A DNA stretch of 64,000 nucleotides from NCBI GenBank assembly GCA_020726505.1, contig JAHLEZ010000004.1:1612001-1676000 (forward strand). Direction: 5' to 3'. Below the pieces are notes generated by a model, which did not search any database, was not told where the DNA came from, and worked only from the letters and a program-made list of their open reading frames with translations. The translations under genes were made by a program, and so were the position numbers. The DNA is from Leptodontidium sp. MPI-SDFR-AT-0119 (taxonomy: Eukaryota; Ascomycota; Leotiomycetes; Helotiales; Leptodontidiaceae). This document shows positions 21,926 to 34,338 of this stretch, piece after piece; the first letter of the stretch is position 1; the number at the start of each line of letters is the position of its first letter.

Positions 21926-22805
21926 TCATGGTAAACGGATGTTGGGCGATTGAGGTGCTGACCGAGCATCCATAGCCTCTTCGGCGGCATTGGATAGAGA
22001 GAGATAGGCTGTCCATGCAATACCAACTGTAGATACAAACGGCTACGAAGAAAGTCAATATAGAACGCTCAACTGGAATAAGCAAAGAAACGTACTAGTT
22101 GGAACTGAATTGGCATAATGCGGAAGTTGATGATTTGTACCGCGGGCCAGACCATGAAGTTTGCCTTCAGGGTTGGTAGATACATGTCTCGTAGCTTGTG
22201 TGATACTGCTCGTCGTCCTCCACCCTCTGCTACCGTCATGACAGTGAAGAAAGTCGCAATACCTAAAAGAGGTGATGTTAGCACCATTTCAATTTTCCAT
22301 CAGCAACATGATTAACATACCGACAGGTGCAAAGATCAACTGATCAAAAGCAACCATCTTCAATGCCGGGCCCAGAGCACTCGTCTTCGTGATCGGGAAA
22401 GTCCTCGACAAGAACTGGAACCACTTGAACTGCACCGGAGCCATCATAAATCCATACGCCATGAACCTCGTCAAGCGCTCGAAATCGAATGGTGGCGGTA
22501 GGAACTTCGAGTTGGGAATGAGCTCTTGCTCCATCAAGGGGTTCTTCTTATCCAGCTCGTGGATCTCGATCGCCAGCGTATCATCCTTTGTAATTCCTCC
22601 TGGCTTCCGCAGAGCTGAGAGTCGGATCGCAGTTATCGATTGTGCTACTGTGTCTGCTATGCCACCCAGCACCGCGTTCGTGATCATCATCGTGAGCACT
22701 GTGTTGGCATATTAGATCACATATCTCTCCTTCCTGCGCTGGTGAAAACGTACCTGGACGATCGGCATAGTAGCTGTTGAACTTGGCCATGAGTCTCCCA
22801 ACCAT
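21926..22805 (-). CDS. Mpv17/PMP22-family membrane protein (SYM1-like)
   Basis: Predicted four-helix membrane protein of the Mpv17/PMP22/SYM1 family, found in the mitochondrial inner membrane or peroxisomes. It has 237 residues in four exons: 22805-22754, 22698-22321, 22262-22096 and 22042-21926. Donors are GTACGT, GTATGT and GTACGT. The diagnostic C-terminal block is present: NFMVWPAVQIINFRIMP, then QLPFVSTVGIAWTAYLSL. The N-terminus starts with a tract like the family's W-x2-Y-x4-RPxxT, here MAKFNSYYADRPVLTMM. Between helices 1 and 2 there is an insertion of about 40 polar residues (IEIHELDKKNP and neighbours) before RFMAYGFMMAPVQFKWF, common in filamentous-fungal paralogs but longer than in yeast Sym1. 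Because several paralogs exist in such genomes, I do not assign the symbol. Confidence 0.9.
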
Positions 22806-24009
22806 GGCGAGTTCAATCAGGAAGATAATGGTATGTACGAGTGGCTATCCGTGCGGAATGTAACGAATCAGCCAATCTGTCATTCCTTAAAAGCCACGAA
22901 AGCGCAACCTAACACAGCCAAAGCAAACTTTGACCTCCTCAAGAAAGAAAGGAACCACTCACCACTCTGCCGTAGATGTATTTGCTATTGATCGAGCGCA
23001 TAAATCGCCTCCTGGGTATTTCGAGAACCATCTTTGCAAAGCGGGCTTTATCGAGGGGGGCGAGGAAGGGACGGTAGGTAGGATCGATCGAAGATGAACT
23101 GCAAATAGAGGATGACGACAGTGGAACAGAGGAGGCTGCCGATCCGGGTTCTCGAGGAGTGGAGGGTCTCGGACGGGATGGCTCAGGTGGGTAAAGGTAA
23201 ATATGTACAGCTCGAGAGCGACTCGATGCAATTCGCAGAACAGGACGTCACAGCTAATTGTTATCGTGATAATAAGAATGGGCAGAGGAGCAAGACAGAG
23301 ACGGTGGCGCAGTGTGGAGTCGGAGTCGTCTCGTCGTTGGGGTGTCTTTTTAGGCGGCTCTCTTCGGGATGCGAGGTGCTGAATCCGGTGTTCTAGCCTG
23401 TATTGATTGGGCTACTACCAACGTCGATCGAGAAATCCTTCATGTAAAACGAGGCACAGCACTGAGGGAAAGAAAGATGGGATGGGGTAAAAAGGGTACT
23501 CATTTGATTTGACTCTTTTCAAAAGGAAGAGTAATTATCAGTAATAGAAATCTACCTGATACCATCGTTTGATGCATTCAAGCACTCGGCTGGTTTCAGT
23601 GACAGATGGCGGGGAATAGAAGTCTATGCTGATTATTAGCACGATGCCTGTTCCCCAGACTGAGTGAGGCGAGTCAGATACTAGATACCTCTATTCTTTT
23701 CACAAATAAGGAAATGTGATTGGGAAGAATCTCTTCGACTAGAAGAACTATTTGGCTACAATCAAGACACATTGACAGTTGATGCTATTCGCCAATTTTC
23801 AGATATCCTGCTCGCTTGAATGTCTACACAGATTTTGGACATTGAAAACAGAGAATGTCCCAAAACGAGACTTTGAACAATAACATCCATTAGAAGATTC
23901 AAAATGACTTGGTTTCAAATCATCAAAGTCTGAATTTTGAGGTATTAAGAGGTACTAATTCCAGGACCTATTTCTCCTCCCCTTCCCTGCAGATATAATC
24001 ATATTCTGC
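22806..24009. other. Intergenic region
   Basis: 1.2 kb between two minus-strand genes, holding the Mpv17-family promoter and the 3' end of the GH53 gene. Open frames at 22959-23231 (minus) and 23112-23396 (plus) overlap each other and have no recognisable content. The part from 23700 to 24000 is AT-rich. No gene supported. Confidence 0.5.
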
Positions 24010-25388
24010 TCATTTGAAGATATTCACAGAACTTCTCGAATACCCAACCATATTTGGCCAACCACTGTAATCCGGGGTGAAGAGAATAGCATCATTACAA
24101 TTACTTCCCAGCGACGTACTACAAGTTCGCCACGTTAGCCTCACATCCACCTCACACACCCCCTCCTAAAGACCCGAAAGAAGAAAAAAGGAGACTCACT
24201 TATTCAACCACGCCGGTTCCCAATAATGCACCCCCCTCCCAAGACCAAACGGAACCGCCTTAACAATCTCAATAACCTTCTTCGTCCAGGTAATCTGTCC
24301 CTGGATATCATACGGGATACTCGGTTCCGAAGACTCCGGGATGGGATTCCATTGCCCATTGCAAATAGCTGGGTAATCCGTCTCGACGACCTGCAGCGGC
24401 TTGCGGTACTGCCTAGCCAAGGTATTCAGACTCGTCTTGAGATTGTCGAAGGTTGCTGCGGTCCCGTAGAAGGGGTAGAATGATACGCCGATGGTGTCGA
24501 ACGCGCTGGTTGGGACGCCGTTCGCGATGAGAGCGCCGTACCAGCGTTGCTGGAGCGTAATGTTCCATCCGTTGTCGACGTGGATCATGACTTCGGGCTT
24601 CTTGAAACCGGAGTTGATGGCGTCGTCGACGCCTGCTCGTGCGGCTTTGTATAGTGTGGCTAGGCTGGAGAAGTTCGCCACGGTAGCGGACCATGGCTGG
24701 ATGTCGACGTCGACATATCCGATGGGCCAGAGCATGCCGTGACGGATCTCGTTGCCGAGGGCGACGATGTCGAGGTTGATGCCGGCCTTTTTGAACGAGA
24801 TGAGTGTGTCTTTCACGTAGGAGCGGAGAGTTGATGCTAAAGGCCGGAGGGTTGTTGGCCACGCCGCAGGCGGAGGCTGTTTGTTGGGGTCTGCCCATGA
24901 GTCTCTGTAAATCATTTAGACATCTTAACTTTGATATATTAGAAAAGAAGGGGTGGCTGGGCAGTCAAGACCTACGAGAAGTGGAAGTCAAGATAAAGCT
25001 TGTACCCCTTCTTCTGAAACCTCTTCGCAAGCGCAATGTTATAAGCAAGCCCATTCGTCCCATCAACGGGATCGACCCATATCCGAAGACGGACGGTATT
25101 CATACCGCCATCTCCAAGGATATCCTCCACGGGTCTGGTGGCGTTGCGTCTGGCTGTGTCTTTGAAGGTGGAGCCTCCGTCTTCAAGCATTTTAAGCGAG
25201 CTCAGGTCATGGCCTTTGTAGAAGAAAGGTTGTGAGTTTGACCTGATGAAGAATTAACATTCACTCAATTTCAATGCCGGAAAAGGATTTTGGGCAATGA
25301 ACATCGTGCAGTTAGGTACTTACCTGGAGAGAACAGATGCGGCTGAAACCACTGGCAGAGCCAGGGCGAGGAACGTGGTAAAGCGCAT
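24010..25388 (-). CDS. Secreted arabinogalactan endo-beta-1,4-galactanase (GH53)
   Basis: Extracellular enzyme cutting beta-1,4-galactan side chains of pectin. It has 381 residues in four exons: 25388-25324, 25242-24976, 24904-24200 and 24118-24010. Donors are GTAAGT, GTAGGT and GTGAGT. Exon 1 encodes a signal peptide (MRFTTFLALALPVVSAAS). Family landmarks are FFYKGHDLSSLK, MNTVRLRIWVDP, YLDFHFSDSWADP, the acid/base Glu in VALGNEIRHG, SFYPFYGT, and the nucleophile Glu in QVVETDYP. The third donor falls right after WEPAWLN, where the open frame would otherwise end with Lys-stop. Splicing there restores the expected galactanase C-terminus (NTSLGSNCNDAILF). The enzyme looks intact and of normal family length. 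It fits a plant-polysaccharide-degrading lifestyle together with the tannase. Confidence 0.94.
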
Positions 25389-26799
25389 TGTCGAAAGTTC
25401 AGAGGGAAGGCCTCTAACTCGTCCAGCAAAAAGGAAGATAGAAAAAAACTGGAACTGCGAAAGTTATCTTTTCCAAACAGCAGTATGCCTATCTTTAAGT
25501 ACCTGGAGATTGACTAGTACCTGATGATCGGTATCCATTCCCATCCCAAGATATGCATGATGTGGCTCGGTACATCAGCACCCAAACCAGGTTGTCATGT
25601 ACCTACCAACTTACCTACCTGGCTCCCTTCCTGGCTAGCGAAGAACCCAACCTCCGATTGACAGCACCACTGAAAGTATTTCCACCATACAGATGATCAC
25701 AAACCCCCAGGACCGCGTCTAAAGATGGCGACCCCGCGGGGTCCCGCAATATGGGTGAACTTAGATTCTTGTGGGTATGCTGCTGAAAAGCGCCGCATTT
25801 CGTCCGGGGGTCTCGTTCGTATTGGTGCGCGTGTAGCTTTGTCGAGTTATCGAGAGGGGCCATGCCACATACGGCAGGTCGAAATGCCGACTCCTCTTTA
25901 CCAGGTACGTTTATTTGCAAATATAACAAAATTTTGCCTGTTCCTTAACTTCGGGACATCGTTCAAGCTACCCTTGTTCCGCTAATATCTCCACTTCCAC
26001 GAGACTGTCGCGTGGTAAGCCTCGGTAAGTCAAAGCCGAGAGTTCGTACACGCCTCAATATCATATATAAATCAACTTGAAGAGAAGAAATCAAGAATAT
26101 TATTCCTACTTCACTCCAAGGGAAAAGGAGGAGATATACCCTATAAGACCACAACTCCGCCCAAGGGCTCAACAGCAAACGAACCAAAACCACCTGCACA
26201 AAATGCAATGAAATGCGATGCAGACATGTGTATACCACAGAACCAGAAAACATAACTTTCCAGCGAACCTTGCAATGCTCTCAAGCAAGCCTAAAGCTCG
26301 CATGCCAAATGTGCCTTATACACGTTATCCTTCCCAGTAAAAGCTTAGAAAAAAATGATCAACAGTCTGAAGATGGCCACAAGCGCAGGTCATTCTTGCT
26401 AGACAGAGCCAGAAGTGAAAGAAAGTGATGCCCAAGGAGATGAAGTGGTGGAGTGAACGACAGGCGTTAGAAACATATAGAGGCGCGCCCGATTAGAAAG
26501 ATAACAAGGTAAAGAATGCTGTACTGTACAAGAAAGCAGAATGGCTGAAAAACAAACGAAATCCACCACAATGAGTCACTGACGCCAACTCCTCTACTGG
26601 CCTGATGCATCCAGAGTGACATTCGCAGAAACAGCAATTTCCCTATCCTCCATTATTCTCCCCCCGGTGCGTGATTTGCTCACATATCGTTATTTTCGGT
26701 AATCGTGATGCCATACACAATACATTCAAGCCATGTATATTGTACTCATCCTTCGGTTCAGTTCGTAAGACGTAATGATTGGTGAATTTGGACGGTTCT
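25389..26799. other. Intergenic region
   Basis: 1.4 kb holding the GH53 promoter and the 3' region of the NPL6/RSC7 gene; both are on the minus strand. Short open frames (25615-25929 minus, 25725-25985 plus) overlap and show no domain. The region 26080-26650 is A/C-rich and may be a long 3' UTR. No gene supported. Confidence 0.5.
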
Positions 26800-29047
26800 C
26801 TACTGGTAGCCCCAATTTCCACCAGATCCTCCAGGTGGCTGCTGCGTTGCCCAGCCCTGAGGGCCAGGCTGAGGGCCAGATGTATTTGGCTGCATGAACT
26901 GCTGAGAACCTTGATCAGGTTGGTAAAGACCACGGCCTGGTGCGGGATAGCCCTGACCCATTCCTTGCATGCCTGGATACTGCAAGGCTGGCTGCATCTG
27001 AGGGGTGCTTCCTGATTGGCGGAGTTGTGGTGGTGGTTGATGGGGGGATTGTTGGATATGAGGGGATTGCTGAGACCCATGAGAGGCATACCCAGGGAAA
27101 TGTTGCGGAGATTGCTGTGGTTGAGAAGGCGGCCACATTTGATTTTGCTGTGTGAATCCATAAGAGTTTCCTTGACTGAGACTGCCTGGTCCAAGTGGAA
27201 GACCTGGTGATCTCCCCATTTGATCTGGCCGCATAGAGTTCTGAGGTGCTGCTCTCATGGGTGTTTGGGCCACAGGATTTGGCTGATGCGGAGGTTGTGA
27301 ATATGACTGAGCCGCAATCATGTGATGAGAAGTTTGCTGGGACAGGTTTGGTTGCTGAGTACCGCTCTGTGTGGTGCGTGGGGATTGCAAAGCCTGTGCG
27401 GATGGCAGACCATCGTTCGTTCCCACTGGTTGTGGTGCGATATTCGACGGTGGAGCCTCATGACGTTGCTTCCAGCGTTGGTCGAGATACTCGTTGCTCC
27501 GGGTTCGCTGCAAATTCACGGATTTGTTGTACTCGGCGGCATGATGGGCCTGCGTCAGAAGCTCCTGTGGAGGGCTGGTCTGTGTGCGGTCCTGGTACGC
27601 TGGGCCAGTGATTTCCTGGCGGGGTCGCTGGATGTTACTGTAGTCTCTGAGACGCATGTCGGCTTGCTCTGGCGCCAGCGTGATCATAGGAAGGGTCGTT
27701 GCTCCGCCTGGAATTCCCATGAGACCTGGCTGGACTGTTTGTGGTTGGGGATGGACAGCGCCAAAATGGCCAGGATTGTTGCTGTAGACTATGTCACCGT
27801 GGTGGGCTAGCGTCAATGACGCGCTTGCATTAGCTTCAGCGGCGGCAGCGTCCCTGGCTTTGGCAGCTCCAGGTCTCTTTTCTCCGGCAAGATCTTCTTC
27901 GGTGAAGCCTTGCTTCTTGGCTTTGGTCTCCCAGTAGTCATCCCGTACTCGCCGTCCATTGACAATGACTCTGCTTCCAAACTGTCGGAACATGGATCTT
28001 GCCGTGACTATGGCAATCTGACGCGAGCGATAAGAGAAGGGTAGGATCTCCTGGTGGATTAGATCCTCCTTTTCGGCTTGTGTAGCAATAATCTTGTACA
28101 AGGACCTATTTTTGTTGAAGAGCAAGTATGAATCTCGATATCCTAGGACCCGTGCACACTCCGTGGCTAGCATGAACAGTTTATCTCCTCTATTTGGCAC
28201 AAAGAATGTCCGGCATCTGTAATCGCGCCCGTCTAGAAGCTGGCCTGTCGCCGTGACCTTCTTCTCGCCCGCCTCGTCATATTCTCGCGGAATGTATTCA
28301 TCTCCTTCTGGTCCCAGCTGGTCGGTGGTATGATCTCTCACGGTGGGCAGTGCTTTGATCACGGTCTTGGTTGGGGTGCTCTTCGGAGGCGACGCCTGAG
28401 TAGGAGTCATGTTCGTTAATTGAGAAGGGAGGGGTACAGTCTGCGACTGAGGGGTTTGCGGGGGGAGGATCTGTGACAGCGGCATTGAGGGTTGATTCGG
28501 GCTCTCTGGTACGCCTGGAGGTCTTGATTTCATCGGTCTTCCTCGCTTTCGCGGCTTTGAGTCACCTAGAATTAAAGTTTGTCAGTTAAATGATCAGAAT
28601 TTGCTGGCGCGTCCGTAGCACAGCACATGGCGATCGCGAGCGGGTCAGATAGATGCGAGAGCATCAATCACTGGTGAGTACGTACCGTCATCTCCAACAA
28701 GCTGATCGCCTGTATCGTATGTATCCGGCGAACGAGAGCGCTTGAGGCCTCGCGGGTTCGGGCTGGTGTCAGGCGTAATTGTCGCGGTATTGTTCGACAG
28801 CACGGCTCCTACTTCAGAGCGAACGGTCAGTGGCCATTGATAAGTCAACATCACCGCGAGAAACGGTTTGCAACAAGAAGCGCAAGTTGCGATTCTGCCG
28901 GCGAATCGAGCAAGATTATGCGACGAGCATGCGATGCGGTTGCGATAGGAAGGGAGGGGAGAGGAAGATACCTGAAGAGCTCAAGACGCCGGGGTTGATG
29001 GTGCCCAAGCCGTCATTGCCACCGTTTGTTGTTTGCGCCGAGTACAT
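26800..29047 (-). CDS. NPL6: Chromatin-remodelling complex subunit NPL6/RSC7 (SWP82 family)
   Basis: Nuclear subunit of the RSC/SWI-SNF ATP-dependent remodeller. It has 654 residues in three exons: 29047-28972, 28808-28686 and 28565-26800. Donors are GTATCT and GTACGT; acceptors are GTAG and TCTAG. The second junction creates an AT-hook-like basic motif (KPRKRGRPMK). The conserved RSC7/SWP82 core lies at about residues 140-290: GDEYIPREYDEAGEKKV, GRDYRCRTFFVPNRGD, ARVLGYRDSYLLFNKNRSL and the arginine-rich SYRSRQIAIVTARSMFRQFG. The C-terminal 330 residues are low-complexity Gln/Pro/Ser. The start is uncertain: a TGCAG acceptor-like site lies 15-20 bases before the ATG, and a GTAAGT site near 29280 could mark a 5'-UTR intron. 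Confidence 0.9.
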
Positions 29048-29217
29048 TCCGTAACGGACCGCTGCACCGACAAGAGACGTCAAGAGGTCCCAATGCGAGC
29101 AGGAGATTCTAATCCTCCTCCAGCGCAGTCGCGCCTAGATGGGTGGTCGAGAAAGCGCTGTCTGTCTGGCATAGAACTGGAGCTGCAGCATGCAATGCGC
29201 GCGGACGGGAGGAAGCC

Positions 29218-29260
29218 TTGCGTTGCGTTGCGTTGCGGTGCGGTGCGGTTCGATGCGATG
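29218..29260. repeat. GTTGC/GGTGC-type tandem repeat
   Basis: Tandem five-base units, CGTTG three times, then drifting to CGGTG and CGATG, upstream of NPL6. Imperfect microsatellite. Confidence 0.8.
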
Positions 29261-29540
29261 CTTGCCTGCTTGTACTTACTTACTCTGACTTGCGGGAGCG
29301 AGTGCGAGTGCGAGGGCCGGCTGATTGGCGCGAAGGGAGGGGAGAGAGCCCGAGGGATCGAATCGTCAAGAAGCGACGGACCTCGAATTGCGGACGAACT
29401 GCTCGACAATCTTGCGAATAGCCGCTGGTTCGCCGACTTGGGGTGGTTGGATGGATGGATGTATGGATGGGTTGGTGATGTGCAGCACTGTAATGCGGTT
29501 GGTTTGGTTTGGGATGAGAGGGAGGGGATAGGTAGGTAAG

Positions 29541-29565
29541 TTAGGTTGGGTTGGGTTGGGTTGGT
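29541..29565. repeat. GGTTG tandem repeat
   Basis: About five tandem GGTTG units. Not a telomeric TTAGGG array; only a short microsatellite. Confidence 0.85.
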
Positions 29566-29595
29566 TAGAACACCGCGTGCTTATGGAAGGAAGAG

Positions 29596-29620
29596 CAGTT
29601 CCAGTTCCAGTTCCAGTTCC
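29596..29620. repeat. CAGTTC tandem repeat
   Basis: Four perfect copies of a six-base unit (CAGTTC) in the gene-free region, 30 bases after the GGTTG repeat. Confidence 0.85.
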
Positions 29621-30206
29621 AGCGGGAGAGGCTCAGGCGCGGGCTCGGCCTGGCGACAGAAACAGCCTACCCGCCTGCCAGCCTACGGAAAAGGACAGGC
29701 CCAGGGTACTTTCTGCGACACGAACAATAATAAACGATGCAAGGCTGGACCACGCCTGGATGGAACGAGAACGACGCGCAGTAGTGACGATGTACGTGCT
29801 GGGGATGGACGAGGTGCGATGATTGATTGATGGATCGATCGGTCGCAGAGATGCTTTAGATGATGATGAGTGGCAGGCCGACCGACAAATATGGGGAGAG
29901 CTGCTTCCTTCTGCTTTCTTGGATCGAGCGCTGGGCCGCTGCGCTGCGTACGGGATAGGCTGGACACCCGAAGCAATATCAATGGCCAGTAGAAGCTGTA
30001 TTAGCTTTTTAGACGTCCTTCCTTCTTTGCACGATGATGCTGTCGATTTTGATGACCACGAGAGAGAGGCTCGGGAGCTCAAGCTCAAAGCAGGCTGGAT
30101 GAATGAATCAATCAATCCGAGAGAGAACCAGGGCAGGCTTCTTGCTGACTGACGGACGGACAGACAATAATGATCAGGGAGGCCCGGACTGCGACAAGAC
30201 GGGATT

Positions 30207-30242
30207 AACTGACTGACTGGCGGATTATTGACTGACTGACTT
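30207..30242. repeat. GACT tandem repeats, interrupted
   Basis: Two short blocks of ACTG/GACT tetranucleotide units separated by about ten bases. Confidence 0.75.
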
Positions 30243-31194
30243 GACAGAGATCAATGTGATATCCCGTCTGTCCCCAAGCCACAGCTCGTTTGTATTGGAA
30301 GGGAAGGTCCAGTCTCCAGAGTCCAGTTCAATATCTCCTGCACGCTGCACGCCAGGACGGACGTCAGTAATCGTAGTCAGAAGTCAGCATGTACCTCGGA
30401 ACAAGCAGCACCGTGGGGTCTGTCGAGAACGGCTAGATGTCGCTGGAGAAACAGCTTGATCTTTCGTTACGATGCGATGCGATATGCGATATATCAAAGA
30501 ACGGATTCGCGACGCGGCTACAGAGAAGGGATGCGCCGAATCTATTCTTGATTTTGCGGGAACTCGGAAGGCTGCCACTGACGGCTTCGTATGACTGACC
30601 GGTTGACTGATTGAATGACTGGCTGATAGTCGCGGTGGACAAATCAAATGTAAATGATGAAGAGGCGTTTCTCTTGCCCGTGGGAGGGGAGGGGAGGGGG
30701 AGGGATCGCTTGGAGTAATAATTGAAGGAGATCAGCCTGCGACCACATCCCAGTACGCACAGCTGCTAGTGCAAAGAAGATATGAGGGGGTCCGAATAGG
30801 GCAATCGGAGCAATATCAATGTCATCGCAATCGAACATTCTACTCTGAGTGCCCGCGCCTTGGAGTCCCCAGTAGGGCCTCAGTCCTGGTCCATCCCGCT
30901 TCGTTCCTCGGAGGAGCAGGAGTAATGGGGAATACTCGGTCACTTGATCTCGCAGTAGCGGCAGCATCTTCTGAGAATATATTGCCCGATACAGCATAAA
31001 GGAGCGAGAATGGAAGAGCAGCTGCAGCAGCATGGCGGGGCGAGGCTGGCCTGGGCTAGAGGAGACTTGACTTGTCTTGACTTGCCTTGTCTCTGAGAGA
31101 CAGTATGTCACCACACTAAACCAACCCCGCGATGGAGGAATTCGAAATGAGCGGCACTACCCAGCAGCGCTATTTCCTGCAGAAGCGTCCGTCC

Positions 31195-31213
31195 ATCTGT
31201 CTGTCTGTCTGTC
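31195..31213. repeat. TCTG tandem repeat
   Basis: Four to five TCTG units; part of the repeat-dense stretch. Confidence 0.8.
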
Positions 31214-31288
31214 CGCTGGAAACTTGCTGTACCGTACCGATGTCTTTCGGCACGAGCCTGTGCTGCAGAAGTCTCGCAGCTGCTTGTT

Positions 31289-31311
31289 TCTCGTCTCGTC
31301 TCGTCTCGTCT
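31289..31311. repeat. TCTCG tandem repeat
   Basis: Four units of the pentanucleotide TCTCG/TCGTC. Confidence 0.8.
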
Positions 31312-31531
31312 GGCGATGAACCACTGGGGCGCGCAGCAGCAGATGCAAAGCAGAAGCAGAACAGGCGCAGAAGCACAAACTCGGAACAGGACGGACAGGA
31401 TCGCTCTCAAGGCAGCCGTGCCGAATATCAGATCGCAAGATGGTCTGGTTGTGGCCTGTAGCTAGGATAACAGACATGGGTGAGGGCCGGGTCTAGGATC
31501 CCGGATTGGTTGAAGATGATCGATGTCGCAT

Positions 31532-31561
31532 CCAGGCTTGACCAGGCTTGACCAGGCTTGA
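31532..31561. repeat. Ten-base tandem repeat CCAGGCTTGA
   Basis: Three perfect consecutive copies of the ten-base unit CCAGGCTTGA (AGGCTTGACC register). Confidence 0.85.
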
Positions 31562-32037
31562 GCGTATGGAGGGGCATTGGCTGGAATTCATGGGCTGGGC
31601 ATGGGTATGGGCATGGGTGCGGGCAGCAAAGCCCGCCCCACCAGCGATTGTTGCAACTCCTCCTTCCAGTGCGGCGCCGCGGCTGGTCATATTTTGGCAG
31701 CTTGCTCTCAGTCAGTCTCATGCTTCATTTCATGGCTGGGCTGGATGGCTGTGAAGGCGCTACTCAGGGCTGTATCAGGAAAGAAATCGACATGAGTCGC
31801 GGGACTACTGAGCGAAACTGACTGAACCCAGCTGAGGAAAGCATATAGAAACAACACTACTCAGAGCTACAACCCTGAGGTAGGTTGGTTTTGGCGATGC
31901 CGGGATTTGATGTGATTTGATTTGAGGAGTGGAGTGGAGTTGTTGACTTTGTCTTGGATTGCGACAAAGGGAAGGAAGACAGACGGTGGATGGATGCGAC
32001 TAAGAGGCGATAGCACACTCATGTGGATAGATGGATG

Positions 32038-32093
<56 letters not shown>
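32038..32093. repeat. (GATA)n microsatellite
   Basis: About 14 perfect GATA units, preceded by degenerate GATG units. It presents a dense array of GATA-factor core sites but is more simply a microsatellite. A minus-strand open frame across it translates to repeated LSIY and is not a gene. Confidence 0.95.
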
Positions 32094-32094
<1 letters not shown>

Positions 32095-34338
32095 CCTCAT
32101 CATTGGCTTGGCCCCTCTCTGGTTGATACCTTGGTACAGATGATAACGCGAAAGCGGAAAGCTCGAGCCTTTAACTGGTCCGTTCATACCTTAATCCTCT
32201 CTGTCTCCAAGCTGTCATGCTTCCGTGATAATATGAACACTGGTACTGAGTGGCCACAAAGCGATGACCCATGGTTTTGGGAGAAGAAACTGAGATATCC
32301 CGCTTCCTCCTAAGGATCCCGATAGCGACAGCGGATGCGATTCTTCTGCACTTCTTTAGTCTCCTGTTTCGCTCGACCTTGGTGTCATTACTGAGCCCGT
32401 AGATATGCTTTACAGATATCAAGAAAATTCTGGACCCCAAAGCCTTTTGCAGATGACTCGCCAGCACAGGCTAGATCCATCCTCTCTTCTGTCCTCTCAT
32501 TGATCGATGAGAGCCGCACTTGCATATTCTCTCAGACTGCAGCCCATGTGACCCCATGCACGATGGAATGACGGCGGCATTCTCTGGGATGCATGCCCTT
32601 GTCGACCTCTTTTCTGAGGGTGTGCAGCAACGCCCGTTCTGTCAGATGGCGGAGCGGGGGTTACAGGACAGGAAGCAGGAGCCCACGCTCAAAGGACCAG
32701 CTCGGCGCGTAGAAGCTTGCCAATATGCAGAACATCCAGCCGTACCCAGGAAAGCACAGCCCACCACCTCCTTCTCTGGAGTCTGAACCCTTGGAATGGT
32801 GATGGCTCCCGCCCCCCCATTGAGTCAGAGGTTCTGCAATTCTCCCGTCCTGAGATCCTGCCATGCCCATACGTGCGGCGGGAGCTATCGAGGCAAGCAT
32901 GGAGAAAGTTGCAGATGGCCACGGGAGATCTCCCCATCCCTCACATTCACACCCTCACACTTACCCACCCACCCATCCATCCATCCCATTAGTTGCATCG
33001 GGAGATGAAGCTATCCTTCGCTAATCCCCACATTTCAAGGAAGCCTCTCGAGACATCATGATACGAGATTTGCATTCATTCTCCCTTCGTATTTCCATGA
33101 CGAGTGAAACAAGTCACTTGTGACTTCGAGAATGGGCCGGGGTTGACATTTGAGAGAGAGAAAGCGTCCTCTTTTTGATTATTCATGCATGAGTAGATGG
33201 AATATTCCTTGCTTGCTTGCAAACGGCGCAGGATGGTATGTCTCAGCGGCGACGAATCGGAGCTTTCTCAGCCAAGATAGACGAGGTCTGAAAGGAATGA
33301 GAGGGCACCAACTGTCCTTGGCTTTCGATGCTCAGGTTTGGACCCTCAGGTGAATAGAAGTACTGGATCTGGAAATGTACACAGATAATACATTCTCGAT
33401 TAATGGGTATCCACATGAGTATCCCATCATTGTCAGGATACTTCTGTTGAAGCCATTGGTGGAATCTCCAGGGTACTTGACCTGCAGAAATCTGGCATAC
33501 GTATGACTAAATGTCCGAAACGGTTCGAAAAGACGAGCCGAACCGGTACCAAGTGTCAGGCCGTTTCCATGTGGCCTATGAAATGTGCAACAGTGGATAG
33601 ATATCGGAGTCTGATTCAAACCATATCATGAGATTCATTCTAGCCAGCACTGGTGGCACCTCCATCTCGAAGTTGTTCTCGTAAGTGGAGACGTTGCTTT
33701 GCAGTTTTGCAGTGATACTCAGATAGACTCATCCACATGCCGGGTTTATGCCACAATCAACGGACATAGATGGAACAAAGAGAGAAAAGGATATTCCCGT
33801 CGATCCAATATTTGTTGAAACATTTGTAGCCGCCTCAGTTCGTTCATATCCCACGTGAGATAGATGATGACTCGGAGGAGCGGACCGCCCAAGAGCCTCA
33901 GCCTAGGTAAGACGGAATACTCGGCTTCAACTTGATGGGGAAAATACGACTGAGAGTTCTGGAAGTGGAAGACATGTTAATTTCTTGCACGTCGTATGCA
34001 GATGTGAAGCTAAAACGTGTCGCAGCCAATAATTGCCCGTCAAGCATGGTAGGATTGAATGGCAAGCTTCCCGAAGAATGAATATGTAGGCGAGGTCTGA
34101 ATGACCGTCTATATGTGAGTCTCCCTTTTAGAGCGTCTCAGATGTAAGGTGGCTCAGACTTGCCTTTACTACTTCATGACTGCTAGTGTATTGGCCCAAC
34201 GGCATCCATGCACCGCTTCCAGGTTACTACTTGCACAGAAACACACGACAAGCAGCACGAGATGAGCTTCCGGAGGTACACTAGCAGTTCAGTAGTATCT
34301 GGTTATCATCACAGCCAGCTCTGGAAGCTTGAAAGATA

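Larger units (their letters stand above)
29048..34338. other. 5.3-kb gene-free region rich in short tandem repeats
   Basis: No convincing protein gene on either strand. Open frames here are short, overlap in opposite strands and translate to low-complexity sequence. The left part (29.05-32.1 kb) is studded with simple repeats listed separately; the right part (32.1-34.3 kb) has ordinary composition but no domain-bearing frame. It holds the promoter side of NPL6 and the 3' side of the ASNSD1-like gene. A long non-coding transcript or long 5' leader of NPL6 is possible but not shown. Confidence 0.5.

Noticed and set aside
29541..29565. GGTTG repeat as a telomere-like sequence
   Set aside because: The unit is not TTAGGG and the block is only about 25 bases long within a gene-containing region.
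29218..31561. Clustered short repeats as a possible CRISPR or satellite array
   Set aside because: The units are different short microsatellites without spacers or a common repeat, in a eukaryotic genome.
31867..32187. Minus-strand open frame with repeated LSIY units
   Set aside because: It is only the translation of the GATA microsatellite.
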